A stretch of DNA of 64,000 bases, taken from positions 1 through 64,000 of the forward strand of contig JAZDFC010000073.1 of the NCBI GenBank assembly GCA_043808235.1. The letters run 5' to 3'. The stretch's first letter is position 1; each line of letters starts with the position of its first letter. The translations under genes and the position numbers were made by a program. This document shows, in pieces, positions 1 to 9,018 of the stretch. The notes beneath the pieces are model-generated. The model saw only the letters and a program-made list of their open reading frames with translations. It had not been told where the DNA came from and did not search any database. The stretch comes from JAZDFC01 sp043808235 (GTDB lineage: Bacteria > Bacteroidota > Ignavibacteria > Ignavibacteriales > Melioribacteraceae).

Positions 1-343
1 AGAGATTTATCAAAAAAGTGGACTATGCAAATTCAAAACTGGGCTGTTGTTCTTTCCCATTTATCTGTTATTTTTGAGGAGAGATTAAATGTTGTTCTTT
101 AACTGCTTTTCCCATTTACACAAATATCTTTACAGACTCTCAGTATGAATTACAAATTCTCTTTCAAAAATGCATTCGTTTAAAAATTTGCGCGATTATG
201 TTATTCTTAAGGATCGACTACATAATATCGAGGATTTCAGGCTTGCATTTTCCCCAAAATTTTCTTACTCTTTTCTGAACATCTATTACCTTTTTGGCCT
301 CAGAACGAATTTTGTTAGTCTGCTTTCGATTATATACACAACC
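1..343. other. Left edge, no clear gene; short decayed reading frame
   Basis: I see no intact gene here. On the minus strand a frame open from about 345 down to a TAG at 218-220 reads like coding sequence (basic and charged, ending KCKPEILDIM). It has no start codon and is cut by the insertion-sequence remnant on its right, so it may be the tail of a disrupted gene. I do not recognise the family. Confidence 0.25.
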
Positions 344-345
344 TA

Positions 346-357
346 AATTGGTTTGCG
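346..357 (+). repeat. Left terminal inverted repeat of IS630 remnant
   Basis: AATTGGTTTGCG matches the inverted right end at 977-988 at 11 of 12 positions. Beyond it both ends continue into a loosely matching A/T run. Confidence 0.6.
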
Positions 358-362
358 AAAAA

Positions 363-911
363 TTAAACAGGAAAAAGATGGAGCTTATTCCCGATAAAAG
401 TTTCCAACTCTGATCTCATCTCATCTATGCTTTCAAAGAAATCAAAAACAGTATCTCTGAATTTTATAACTGTTTCAAAATATCTGTTGTTCATTACTTT
501 TTTCCGCAGCAATTTCCACAACCTCTCAATTAAATTCAGATTCGGGGAATATGGTGGTAAGTAAATCAATTTTATCCGCGATGTCTTTAGATATTTATTT
601 ATCTCTTTGTTCTTGTAATAACGGGCATTGTCTAATAGAATTCGTATTTCTGCCTTGTCAATATAATGGCTCTCTTCTATATATTCTATGATTTGTTTGG
701 AGTCGCTTATTATATTTTCCTTTACATACTTCTCATTCCACCACCTTACTGTCTCCTCGTCTATTAACAATATTTTGCTTACTTCTGTTATTGTATATCC
801 ATCACTTAACAATATTATTGCCTTTATCCTATCACAGCTTTTTTTATCCCTAAAATTTCTGTGCAGCTTTAATAATTCTTTCTTTTATTTGTCTGTTATT
901 TTTATTCTCAT
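363..911 (-). pseudogene. IS630-family transposase, nonsense mutation and internal deletion
   Basis: The C-terminal half carries the DDE endonuclease hallmark of IS630 transposases: LLDNARYYKNK, then LPPYSPNLNLIERLWK with the final catalytic Glu. The N-terminal part is a helix-turn-helix (GYTITEVSKILLIDEETVRWW). The original start is probably the ATG at 911; its frame has a TAA at 885-887 (codon 9) and then continues as coding-like sequence into the 149-residue open frame that begins at 812. After the helix-turn-helix the frame jumps straight to the region before LLDNARYY, so roughly 130 residues including the first catalytic Asp are missing relative to the family. Both lesions argue that it is dead. 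Confidence 0.8.
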
Positions 912-976
912 ATTTAAAAGATTATATCTTTTTTTATTTTTAAATAGTGCTATGCTCGTTTTGATTTATTTTTTGC

Positions 977-988
977 CGCATACCAATT
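977..988 (-). repeat. Right terminal inverted repeat of IS630 remnant
   Basis: Read on the minus strand this is AATTGGTATGCG, one mismatch from the left end at 346-357. Confidence 0.6.
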
Positions 989-1141
989 AATTTTTAGTAT
1001 ATTCCGCATCAAATATAGTATTTAATCAAGATTTTGCGCAATATTGCATAAAGAATTTTGTTGGTTGCAATTTTCTTTGCCTTCTTTGGAAGAGATAAAT
1101 AATTTTGAAAAAAATAATTATAAACTAATAAATAAGTTCAA

Positions 1142-2353
1142 ATGAAAAAGATAAGTTTAATAATTCTAACGTTCCTCATGATTAGCTTTTTAAATGTTCA
1201 TGCACAAAAATTTAAAGGATTAGCTCTTACCCCTCCAATGGGCTGGAATACATGGAACACTTTTGGATGTGATATTAACGAACAACTAATCCGTGATGCA
1301 GCTGATGTATTGGTATCATCCGGCATGAAAGATGCTGGTTATAAATATATCATTATTGATGATTGTTGGCAGGGTGGACGCGATAGCATGGGGTTCATAT
1401 ATCCTGATCCGGTTAAATTTCCTTCCGGAATGAAAGTGTTGGCAGACTATGTACATTCAAAAGGATTAAAATTTGGTATTTATTCCGATCCAGGTGTTAG
1501 TACATGTGCTGGTTTCCTGGGGAGCCGCGGACATGAATATCAGGATGCAAAAATGTATGCAAGGTGGGGTGTCGATTATTTAAAATATGACTGGTGTAAT
1601 ACGGATAGCTTAAATGCTTATTGGGCATATACAACAATGCGCGATGCAATATATACAGCTGGGCGTCCTGTTCTATTTAATCTTTGCGATTGGGGCAACA
1701 ATAGTCCATGGGAATGGGGAAAAGATATCGGACATGCATGGCGCATCAGCGGTGATATAGCACCTTGTTTTGATTGTGAAGTTAGCCATGGAACATATTC
1801 TGATCTTGGTGTGATGAGAATAATATATTTGAGAAGTGGAATAAGAACCTTTGCGGGACCGGACCATTGGAATGATTTCGATATGATGGAAGTTGGAAAT
1901 GGGATGACATTGAGTGAAGACCGAACTCATTTTTCAATGTGGTGTATGCTGGCTTCTCCTCTTATAGCAGGAAATGATATTAGAAAAATGAGTAACGAAA
2001 CTAAAAATATACTAACGAATAGGGATGTGATCGCTATAAATCAAGACTCTTTAGGTATTCAGGCATTCAGGTATGAGGTTAAGGATAGTGTTGAAATTTG
2101 GGCAAAACCTCTTTTGCATGGTGATTGGGCAGTTTGCTTTTTAAATCGCTCAATGAAAACGAAAGAAATCGGATTTGATTGGGCAAGCAATATCATTACC
2201 GATGATTTTTTCAAAAATGAATTGAATGCTAGTAAAGATACATACAAGATATTCGATTTATGGGCTAAAAAGGATTTAGGAAATACGAAAAAGAAATTAG
2301 TTGGCGATATCTTATCGCATGATGTATTGGTGATAAGGTTGACAAAACAATAA
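1142..2353 (+). CDS. Secreted GH27 alpha-galactosidase
   Basis: Glycoside hydrolase family 27 enzyme of 403 residues, expected to release terminal alpha-galactose by a retaining mechanism. A signal peptide covers about residues 1-21 (MKKISLIILT...NVHAQ). The catalytic (beta/alpha)8 barrel follows: PPMGWNTWNTF near residue 31, IIDDCWQ near 71, the nucleophile Asp150 in YLKYDWCN and the likely acid/base Asp205 in WRISGDI. A short C-terminal beta-sandwich ends the protein. There is no T9SS tail, so it is probably periplasmic or exported another way. It stands alone between the IS remnant and an attC-like site, oriented away from the large minus-strand sugar-use block to its right. A 10-bp palindrome GCAATATTGC at 1038-1047 might be regulatory. 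Family assignment is very secure; the natural substrate is unknown. Confidence 0.93.
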   Translation: MKKISLIILTFLMISFLNVHAQKFKGLALTPPMGWNTWNTFGCDINEQLIRDAADVLVSSGMKDAGYKYIIIDDCWQGGRDSMGFIYPDPVKFPSGMKVLADYVHSKGLKFGIYSDPGVSTCAGFLGSRGHEYQDAKMYARWGVDYLKYDWCNTDSLNAYWAYTTMRDAIYTAGRPVLFNLCDWGNNSPWEWGKDIGHAWRISGDIAPCFDCEVSHGTYSDLGVMRIIYLRSGIRTFAGPDHWNDFDMMEVGNGMTLSEDRTHFSMWCMLASPLIAGNDIRKMSNETKNILTNRDVIAINQDSLGIQAFRYEVKDSVEIWAKPLLHGDWAVCFLNRSMKTKEIGFDWASNIITDDFFKNELNASKDTYKIFDLWAKKDLGNTKKKLVGDILSHDVLVIRLTKQ

Positions 2354-2379
2354 ATATATATGTAAATTAAAAACAACAA

Positions 2380-2507
2380 CCAACACGCGGTCATAAGCAA
2401 TGCTGGCTTTTTGCACGTGGGATAATTCCTCAAGTGGTTAAAACCTATTGTAACTGGATGCCTAAACGTTTTGCCATTCGTACTGCTCATACCGCAAACC
2501 GTTGGGC
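2380..2507 (+). repeat. attC-like imperfect inverted repeat
   Basis: A 128-bp non-coding stretch has the arm order of an integron attC site: CCAAC (2380-2384) then GCGGT (2387-2391) on the left, and ACCGC (2491-2495) then GTTGGGC (2501-2507) on the right. GTTGGGC fits the attC core consensus GTTRRRY exactly. The left core is degenerate, matching only CCAAC. Length is within the usual attC range. It could also be another kind of folded intergenic repeat; no integrase gene is present in the window. Confidence 0.4.
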
Positions 2508-2565
2508 GCAAGGTTAAAACCACAAACACCATAAAAAACATTATAACGACTTAAATACAAATACA

Positions 2566-3606
2566 ATGAAAAAGCATCTATTAATAAGTCTTTTGACTTT
2601 TGTTTATCTTATAACTATCCATGCACAGGCGGTTTATATTGATAGTAATATTGGAAATGACAATAACACAGGTACAGAAAAATCCCCTGTTTTCTCGATT
2701 AACAAAGCTGCAGAGATTATTAAAAGTAAGGATAATAATTTCTATGTAATAAAATTAAATCCGGGAATCTATATCCTGGATAAACATGTATCAATTTCAA
2801 CAGAAAAAGATTTGACAAATAAACGAATTGTAATTGAAGCAAGTATTTTACCCGACGATACATCATGGACACCTGATAAAATGCCGGTTATTGTAAGTAA
2901 AGCAAAAAAAGGCGAAATACCGGAAGATTATAATTTCGTTGCAAGTTTGTTAATCGATGAAAGCTATGTTACAATTAAAGGAATTAAATTTCTCGGTAAT
3001 TTTTATCCAAATACAAGGTATTTCCCTATCGCCAGATTTAATAAAGTAAAATCTGATTTATTAGTTGAACAATGTATGTTTGTGGGAGACGAACATGCAT
3101 CCCCAATTCAAGTGGGCATCATTGCACATGGTGATAAAATTAATGTTGATCATTGTATATTTTATAATGTAAGAAATGCAACAGTTTATTGGCAGGATTC
3201 AGGCAATGGTTTAAAAACCGGGAATAGCTTAACCAATTGCATTGTTTTCGGAGCTTATGTAAGTGCAATTTGGACCTCCGACCCCGATAAGGATTTCATA
3301 TTTAAGAATAATATAGTCTCAAATTGCAACCTTGCCTGGATTAAGAACTCCTACAATACTACAAAATACTCTATGGATAGTTGTGTTATAGTAAACAATA
3401 AATATTATCAGGGCAACGAAAATAGGGTTTCATGCGAATTTGCAATAGAAGAAAATAACGTTATAAAAGAAGGTAAAATTTTATTACAATTGATAAATAA
3501 TATAGACACACCATTGCCAATTAATTATCTGCACATTATTCCAAACACACTTGGATACAATCTTGGAGCTGGATTATTCAAAAGTAAAAAAACATTAAAA
3601 TTTTAA
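2566..3606 (+). CDS. Secreted right-handed beta-helix protein, copy 1
   Basis: Protein of 346 residues with a signal peptide (cleavage after about residue 20, IHAQ). The mature N terminus begins VYIDSNIGNDNNTGTEKSP, the typical opening of secreted parallel beta-helix (pectate-lyase-like) proteins in which D-N-G-T-P precedes the first coils. Repeated short strands with N/D turns follow (VTIKGIKFLGN, LLVEQCMFVG, INVDHCIFYNV, LTNCIVFG, FKNNIVSNCN), consistent with stacked coils. I see no catalytic signature that fixes a lyase or hydrolase class, so the enzyme activity is open. It is followed 43 bp later by a close paralogue and preceded by an attC-like site. No T9SS tail is present. Confidence 0.75.
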   Translation: MKKHLLISLLTFVYLITIHAQAVYIDSNIGNDNNTGTEKSPVFSINKAAEIIKSKDNNFYVIKLNPGIYILDKHVSISTEKDLTNKRIVIEASILPDDTSWTPDKMPVIVSKAKKGEIPEDYNFVASLLIDESYVTIKGIKFLGNFYPNTRYFPIARFNKVKSDLLVEQCMFVGDEHASPIQVGIIAHGDKINVDHCIFYNVRNATVYWQDSGNGLKTGNSLTNCIVFGAYVSAIWTSDPDKDFIFKNNIVSNCNLAWIKNSYNTTKYSMDSCVIVNNKYYQGNENRVSCEFAIEENNVIKEGKILLQLINNIDTPLPINYLHIIPNTLGYNLGAGLFKSKKTLKF

Positions 3607-3649
3607 TCCCATTATAAAACTATTTACAACAACTAAAAATTCAAATACT

Positions 3650-4696
3650 ATGAAAAAACTAGTTTTAATTAGTCTTTTAACTTTTGTTTATCTTATTACT
3701 ATCCATGCACAAGCGGTTTATGTTGACAGTAATATTGGAAGTGACAATAACACAGGTACAGAAAAATTTCCTGTTTTCTCTATTAACAAAGCTGCAGAGA
3801 TTATTAAAAGTAAGGATAATAATTTCTATGTAATCAAATTAAATCCGGGAATCTATATCCTGGATAGACATGTTTTAGTTGCAACAGAAAAGTCGATGAC
3901 TAATAAACGAATTGTGATTGAAGCAAGTATTTTACCCGACGATACATCATGGACACCAGAGAAAATGCCGGTTATTGTATCAAAATCCAAAAAAGGGGAG
4001 TTACAGGAAGAAAATTCTTTTATTAAAGAAAATGCAATAACCAGTTTTTATATAAATGAAAGCCATGTTACAATTCGTGGGATTAAATTCCTTGGTTACA
4101 ATTATCCTGTGAATGTTTATTATCCAATATGCAGGTTTAATAAAGCAAAAACTGATTTATTGGTTGAGCAATGTATGTTTGTGGCCGACAGGCAGTCTTC
4201 TGTAATTCAGGTAGGTGTTATTGCACATGGAAATGGAATTAAAGTTGACCATTGTGTCTTCTATAATGCAAATAATTCGGTAATATATTGGGAAGCTTCA
4301 GGGGATAGCATTAAAACAGGGAATAGTATGACTAATTGTATTGTTTATGGTGCTACTGAAAGTGCTATTTGGACATCCTGGCCTGATAAAGATTTTATTT
4401 ATAAAAATAACATCGTCACCAATTGCAATTATTTCTGGGTTAAATATACCAAAGCAAATAATTCGATATACACTATTGATAATTGTGTAATAGTAAATAA
4501 TCAGCATTATCAAGGAGATGGAGAAAAGCCTGTAGAATTCGAGTTGATAGAAACTAATGTTATAAAAGAAGGAAATATATCACTTAGGTTGATCAATACA
4601 ATTTGGGAGCCATTACCAATGTATCATTTGCATATCATCCCGAAGACACTTGGATATAATCTTGGAGCTGGGATATTTAAAAATAAGAAACAATAA
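3650..4696 (+). CDS. Secreted right-handed beta-helix protein, copy 2
   Basis: Protein of 348 residues, a clear tandem duplicate of the gene just upstream: near-identical signal peptide, the same VYVDSNIGSDNNTGTEK opening, the same ILPDDTSWTP segment and the same LHIIP-TLGYNLGAG ending. Differences cluster in the middle, where an insert (around LQEENSFIKENAITSF) lengthens one loop, and in the last coils. The pair may act on related glycan substrates; that is inference from the fold and from the neighbouring GH27 gene. The short gap suggests co-transcription with copy 1. Confidence 0.75.
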   Translation: MKKLVLISLLTFVYLITIHAQAVYVDSNIGSDNNTGTEKFPVFSINKAAEIIKSKDNNFYVIKLNPGIYILDRHVLVATEKSMTNKRIVIEASILPDDTSWTPEKMPVIVSKSKKGELQEENSFIKENAITSFYINESHVTIRGIKFLGYNYPVNVYYPICRFNKAKTDLLVEQCMFVADRQSSVIQVGVIAHGNGIKVDHCVFYNANNSVIYWEASGDSIKTGNSMTNCIVYGATESAIWTSWPDKDFIYKNNIVTNCNYFWVKYTKANNSIYTIDNCVIVNNQHYQGDGEKPVEFELIETNVIKEGNISLRLINTIWEPLPMYHLHIIPKTLGYNLGAGIFKNKKQ

Positions 4697-4746
4697 AACA
4701 ATGTATTGAAAAAACTAATTCTTTTGATTGAAAAAATAAACTCAGC

Positions 4747-4781
4747 GCCCAACAACAGCTATATGCCATGCGGGTGTTGGC
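4747..4781 (+). repeat. Possible partial attC core after the beta-helix pair
   Basis: GCCCAAC (4747-4753) fits the attC left-core consensus RYYYAAC and is complementary to the GTTGGGC that ends the attC-like site at 2507. CCAACA (4749-4754) can pair with TGTTGG (4775-4780). No full-length right arm ending in GTTRRRY is visible, so this would be a truncated site at best. Confidence 0.25.
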
Positions 4782-4898
4782 AGTTTGCCAATGTTAGTAG
4801 TCTCTATTAACTTTGGTATCGTGCGACAAAAAAGTGTAACTGAATCCCGCATTCTCATATTACTGCCTTGATTTTCAAATAATAAAAACCATGCCCGC

Positions 4899-7800
4899 TC
4901 ATTTAAGAAGCAGCATTTTCCTCGTCAAGCTTTCTTTTCCATTTTGCAGTCTGCAAATATAAATTCCACTTGCTAATCCGTTAGCATTAAAATCCACAGT
5001 ATAATTACCCGGTTCCTGAATTTGATTCACCAGGGTATCCACTTCTCTTCCAAGTATATCATATACAGAAAGTTTCATTTTGCATTTTTCATTTAACGAA
5101 TATTGAATCTTCGTAGACGGATTAAAGGGATTCGGGAAATTCTGATTAAGTTTGTACTCGGTCGGGATATTATCAATTTCTTCTGTGCCGGTTGCAAGCG
5201 ACGCCAATACTTTTATTTCATAAAAACTTGCCCATGTATTTGCCGCAAGCTTACTAACAGTTACCCTAACATACCTAACCGATTCCTCATTAAAAATATC
5301 CTGTTGAATTTGTGAAGTGGAAGTATTATTGGTTTTATTTACAACCATTTTCCAGATATTATTATCCGGTGAAACCTGAATCATATAACCGTAATTACGC
5401 CCGTCAAATTCCCACATAATCTCTGTGCCAACCAAATCATATTGATCACCGAGATCAACTTTCCACCAATGAAATGCATCGCCATTGTTTGCACACCAGC
5501 GCGTTGAAGTATTCCCGTCGTTTCCTTTGTCGGCGGTATTATTTTTTGAGGTTTCCTCGCTATCCGCCCATGATTGTTTGTTGAGCGCAACATTATTTGT
5601 AACCCCCAATGAAATTTCCAGATTTACAGCGGTCCCTACAGGAACATTAAATCCCGCTTGCGGAAGCTGACTCATAACATGATCGGCAGGAATTGAATTG
5701 CTAAAAGCTGTTGTTATGTTCCCTACCAACAATCCTTTTGCAGTAATAATAGAATCTACAACTGATTGATGTAATCCAACTAAATCGGGAACCTCAATGT
5801 TTAGCGCTTGAGAAAAAAAAATCCTGCTCAAATCCATCGCCTGCTGCGAAGCGAGAATGGGCAATAACCGGTAACGATATGTATATGCTTTATCGGAGTA
5901 CATAGTGAACTCCGGATGAGGACGCGCTCCCCAACTATCATCTCCACCTACTCCCATTTGATGATAATTAAGCCGGAGAACTGTTGAATTATTTTTGACC
6001 AATTGATACGGATGGGTCTTACTTTCCAATTCCCATGGTGTATACTGCAACGCATTAAATTCAATTTCCTGCATGCCAACCGCCATTAATCCTTTACCGG
6101 AATTGTCGGTTAATGTCATCCATCGAACATCTGTGCGGTTACCTGCTTCTTGCGGTCTAATGTAAGATACAAACATGCTGTCAACTTTTGTATTATAAAC
6201 GCCAATATTGGAGCCTGTTTTTTTATCCCAATAATTCTCGACCGGACCACGTCCATACCATGTAACATTTGAAAATTGTGATGGAACCTGGCATAGCATT
6301 CCTATTTCCGGGATTTCGGGAAGCTGCGAACCGCCCGGAACAAGTGTGGATGTAATGACTATATTTCCGTCGCCGTAAATATCATAAACTTCGCTGCCAA
6401 AAGATTTTGTTGATGTTGGGAAACTAAAACTTACAACTATCTGAACTTGGCGCGTAGATGTTTGATTTAAAGTTACTCCGGTAACAGTCCTGCTCCGGCT
6501 TGCATCTCTCCATGTATTACATCTATTAGGCATGCCATTGCCCCTGTCGTTACTATTCGGCGCTCTCCAAAAATTTGGAACAGGACCCGATTCCAATAAT
6601 TTTAAACCTTCATATTCATAAGTAGTTATTGATCCGGATTTTTTATTTAATACCAACCGCAAATTTGAATTTGTTACAACTACGCTATCGGTTAATTCTG
6701 TTACAGTAATCTCAGGAATAGAAAGAGTATCTACTGTTGGCGCTACCGGAACAACGAATGGAATTTTGAATTGTTCCGAAGCTACTTCATGACCGGCTTC
6801 AGCCCAGGTTTCATTTTGTGCTAACTTAAAACTCAAATTTAACCAGTATTCGGCTCCGGGTTTCAAATCCGGATTTCCAATATCAACCGTAATTATTTTA
6901 TTTGTTAACGGCGGAATATCAATATCTGTCGATGCAAATTTACCGCTGACGATTACGCGGTCTTCTTCAAGTACCTGCCAGAATCCATTGAATGAATTAA
7001 CATTTGTAAACAAGTTATGATTAACAATTTCTACTTTACCTTGAAGCAAATCAACCGGTTTGAATTTGATATTCTGATAAACTTTTTTTACTTCATAAAT
7101 TTCAGGCTGCAAAGTTCGGTCGGCGCTTATAATTCCGTTCGCGCAAAAATCTCCATCGTTGGGATTATCGCCCCAATCGCCGCCGTAAGAAAATCCGCCC
7201 GAAGAATTTCTTAATCCTTGATCTACAAAATCCCAGATGAATGCTCCTTGAAGGTTAGGGTACTTTTCAAATTCATCCCAATATTGGTATAAGTTACCAA
7301 CACTGTTTCCCATTGCGTGGGCATATTCACACAAAATAAGAGGCTTTGAATTCCCGGAAGCGCCGTACTGTGCAACTGTTCCAACCGCAGCATACATGTA
7401 ACTCGTAATATCGGCAACATTGTTGTACCCTTCGTAATGAACTAATCGCGTTGGATCGTTTTGATGTGCCCAATTAGCCATTAACTGGAAATTAGTTCCG
7501 CTTCCGGCTTCGTTTCCCAGAGACCAAATCAAAACGCAGGGATGATTTTTATCTCTCTCAATCATACTTTGAATTCTATCAATACAGTTGGCTGTCCATT
7601 CAGATTTGCTTGCCGGCAAAACATCGCGTATACCGTGGCTTTCAAGATTTGTCTCGTCGATAATATAAATCCCGTACTTGTCGCAGAGATCGTACCAGAC
7701 AGGATCGTTGGGATAATGGCTTGTACGAACTGCATTAATGTTGAACCGCTTCATTATTAAAATATCCTCAAGCATTCTTTCATAGCTCAACGTTTTACCT

Positions 7801-8954
7801 TTATCGGGATCCGTTTCATGACGATCGACACCTTTGAACATTATCGGTTTTCCGTTCAATTTCATTTGTCCGCCGCTCAAGGCAAATTCCCGGAATCCAA
7901 GATTGCAACTTTCGGTTTCGATAATATTGGCTGATGGATCTTTTAACACTACCACTAATTTATAAAGATTGGGATACTCTGCCGACCATTTCAAAGGATT
8001 CGATATTAATGTGGATTGAGTTAAAACCGCTTCGTTACTCCCGCTAAAAGTAACTGTTCCCAATTGTAAATTCGCAATCGCTCCGCCGTTCGAATCAAAA
8101 ACTTGAGCTTCAACAGCATAATCCGATGGTGCTGTTTCAGCATAATATCTTACTTTGGCTTTAACTGTAAGAGTTGCATCCGTGTACCCGGCATCAAGAT
8201 CAGTAACATAATGGAAATCGTTTATATGAACTTGCGGTGTTGAGAATAAATAAGCATTACGCACTATACCGCTAAGACGAATCATATCCTGATCCTCAAG
8301 CCAGCTCCCGTCGGACCAGCGAAATACTTGAACAGAAATATTATTTGTTCCGCTTCGTAAATATGATGTTACATCATAATCCTTTTCAGTAAAAGTATCC
8401 TCACCATATCCAACATAATTTCCATTTACCCAAACATAAAATGCAGAACCAATACCCTGAAAAGCAAGAAATACCTGCCTTCCGTTCCAACCTGCCGGAA
8501 CAGTAAAATCTCTTCTGTAAGATCCGACAGGATTATAAACAGTTGGAGCCAGCGGTGGATTAGGATTTTCGTAACCTGTCCACGGATAAGTTGCATTTGT
8601 ATATATCGGGTAATCGAATCCCTGAGTCTGCCAATCGCCCGGCACTTGAATATCACTCCACCCACTTACATCGGCTGCATCGTTAAAGAAAGTTGTATTC
8701 CGTAGAGATGGTTTGGTAGCCAATTCAAATTTCCACGTTCCATTTAACGAATAATAGAAAATAGAATTTTGTCTATCATCAACAATGGCGGAGTTTATAT
8801 CGGCATAAGGAACTAGAGTAGCATGTGCATCCTCTCGATTCACTTTGAAAACATCAGGTTTGTTATTCCATTCATTATTCGGCTGGGCCGAAATCGAAAT
8901 GAAGTTTATAAATACAAACATAATTCCGATTAAAGAAAGCAATAATTTTTTCAT
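4899..8954 (-). CDS. GH2 beta-galactosidase with PASTA, discoidin and T9SS domains
   Basis: Large secreted glycoside hydrolase family 2 enzyme of 1351 residues. I start it at the ATG at 8954, since the longer frame begins with TTG and GGAA lies about 9 nt before this ATG. A signal peptide (to about ISAQ) is followed by the GH2 sugar-binding, immunoglobulin-like and barrel domains of the LacZ type. The acid/base is Glu482 in WSLGNEAGSG and the nucleophile Glu543 in LILCEYAHAMGNS. The beta-galactosidase small-chain domain follows (NFWRAPNSNDRGNG, ENYWDKKTGSNIG). After it come a PASTA domain (VPDLVGLHQSVVDS), an F5/8-type discoidin/CBM32 domain (NNVALNKQSWADS...) and a T9SS tail (QNFPNPFNPSTKIQYSL...KMLLLK). 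It is probably displayed on or released from the cell surface, and it is the last gene of the minus-strand sugar block. Confidence 0.93.
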   Translation of the reverse strand: MKKLLLSLIGIMFVFINFISISAQPNNEWNNKPDVFKVNREDAHATLVPYADINSAIVDDRQNSIFYYSLNGTWKFELATKPSLRNTTFFNDAADVSGWSDIQVPGDWQTQGFDYPIYTNATYPWTGYENPNPPLAPTVYNPVGSYRRDFTVPAGWNGRQVFLAFQGIGSAFYVWVNGNYVGYGEDTFTEKDYDVTSYLRSGTNNISVQVFRWSDGSWLEDQDMIRLSGIVRNAYLFSTPQVHINDFHYVTDLDAGYTDATLTVKAKVRYYAETAPSDYAVEAQVFDSNGGAIANLQLGTVTFSGSNEAVLTQSTLISNPLKWSAEYPNLYKLVVVLKDPSANIIETESCNLGFREFALSGGQMKLNGKPIMFKGVDRHETDPDKGKTLSYERMLEDILIMKRFNINAVRTSHYPNDPVWYDLCDKYGIYIIDETNLESHGIRDVLPASKSEWTANCIDRIQSMIERDKNHPCVLIWSLGNEAGSGTNFQLMANWAHQNDPTRLVHYEGYNNVADITSYMYAAVGTVAQYGASGNSKPLILCEYAHAMGNSVGNLYQYWDEFEKYPNLQGAFIWDFVDQGLRNSSGGFSYGGDWGDNPNDGDFCANGIISADRTLQPEIYEVKKVYQNIKFKPVDLLQGKVEIVNHNLFTNVNSFNGFWQVLEEDRVIVSGKFASTDIDIPPLTNKIITVDIGNPDLKPGAEYWLNLSFKLAQNETWAEAGHEVASEQFKIPFVVPVAPTVDTLSIPEITVTELTDSVVVTNSNLRLVLNKKSGSITTYEYEGLKLLESGPVPNFWRAPNSNDRGNGMPNRCNTWRDASRSRTVTGVTLNQTSTRQVQIVVSFSFPTSTKSFGSEVYDIYGDGNIVITSTLVPGGSQLPEIPEIGMLCQVPSQFSNVTWYGRGPVENYWDKKTGSNIGVYNTKVDSMFVSYIRPQEAGNRTDVRWMTLTDNSGKGLMAVGMQEIEFNALQYTPWELESKTHPYQLVKNNSTVLRLNYHQMGVGGDDSWGARPHPEFTMYSDKAYTYRYRLLPILASQQAMDLSRIFFSQALNIEVPDLVGLHQSVVDSIITAKGLLVGNITTAFSNSIPADHVMSQLPQAGFNVPVGTAVNLEISLGVTNNVALNKQSWADSEETSKNNTADKGNDGNTSTRWCANNGDAFHWWKVDLGDQYDLVGTEIMWEFDGRNYGYMIQVSPDNNIWKMVVNKTNNTSTSQIQQDIFNEESVRYVRVTVSKLAANTWASFYEIKVLASLATGTEEIDNIPTEYKLNQNFPNPFNPSTKIQYSLNEKCKMKLSVYDILGREVDTLVNQIQEPGNYTVDFNANGLASGIYICRLQNGKESLTRKMLLLK

Positions 8955-9018
8955 TTTCAATTCCAATGAGTTTTAGTTTATGAATGCCACAACTTATTTA
9001 CTATACTTAAATTTGTCG

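Larger units (their letters stand above)
346..988 (-). mobile_element. Decayed IS630-type insertion element
   Basis: A 643 bp element is bounded by matching ends AATTGGTTTGCG (346-357) and, on the opposite strand, AATTGGTATGCG (977-988), 11 of 12 identical and inverted. It encloses one minus-strand reading frame with IS630/Tc1-mariner transposase features. Complete IS630 elements are about 1.1-1.2 kb, so this copy is internally deleted. IS630 elements target TA; TA dinucleotides lie next to both ends, but their exact placement relative to the ends is off by one, so I do not claim a target duplication. The element should be unable to move by itself, though an intact relative could act on its ends. 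Confidence 0.7.

Noticed and set aside
1038..1047. 10-bp palindrome GCAATATTGC upstream of the GH27 gene as an operator
   Set aside because: Too short and A/T-rich to separate from chance; kept only as a remark in the GH27 entry.
2059..2541. 160-codon minus-strand frame
   Set aside because: Antisense to the GH27 gene end and across the attC-like site; no signal peptide or family pattern.
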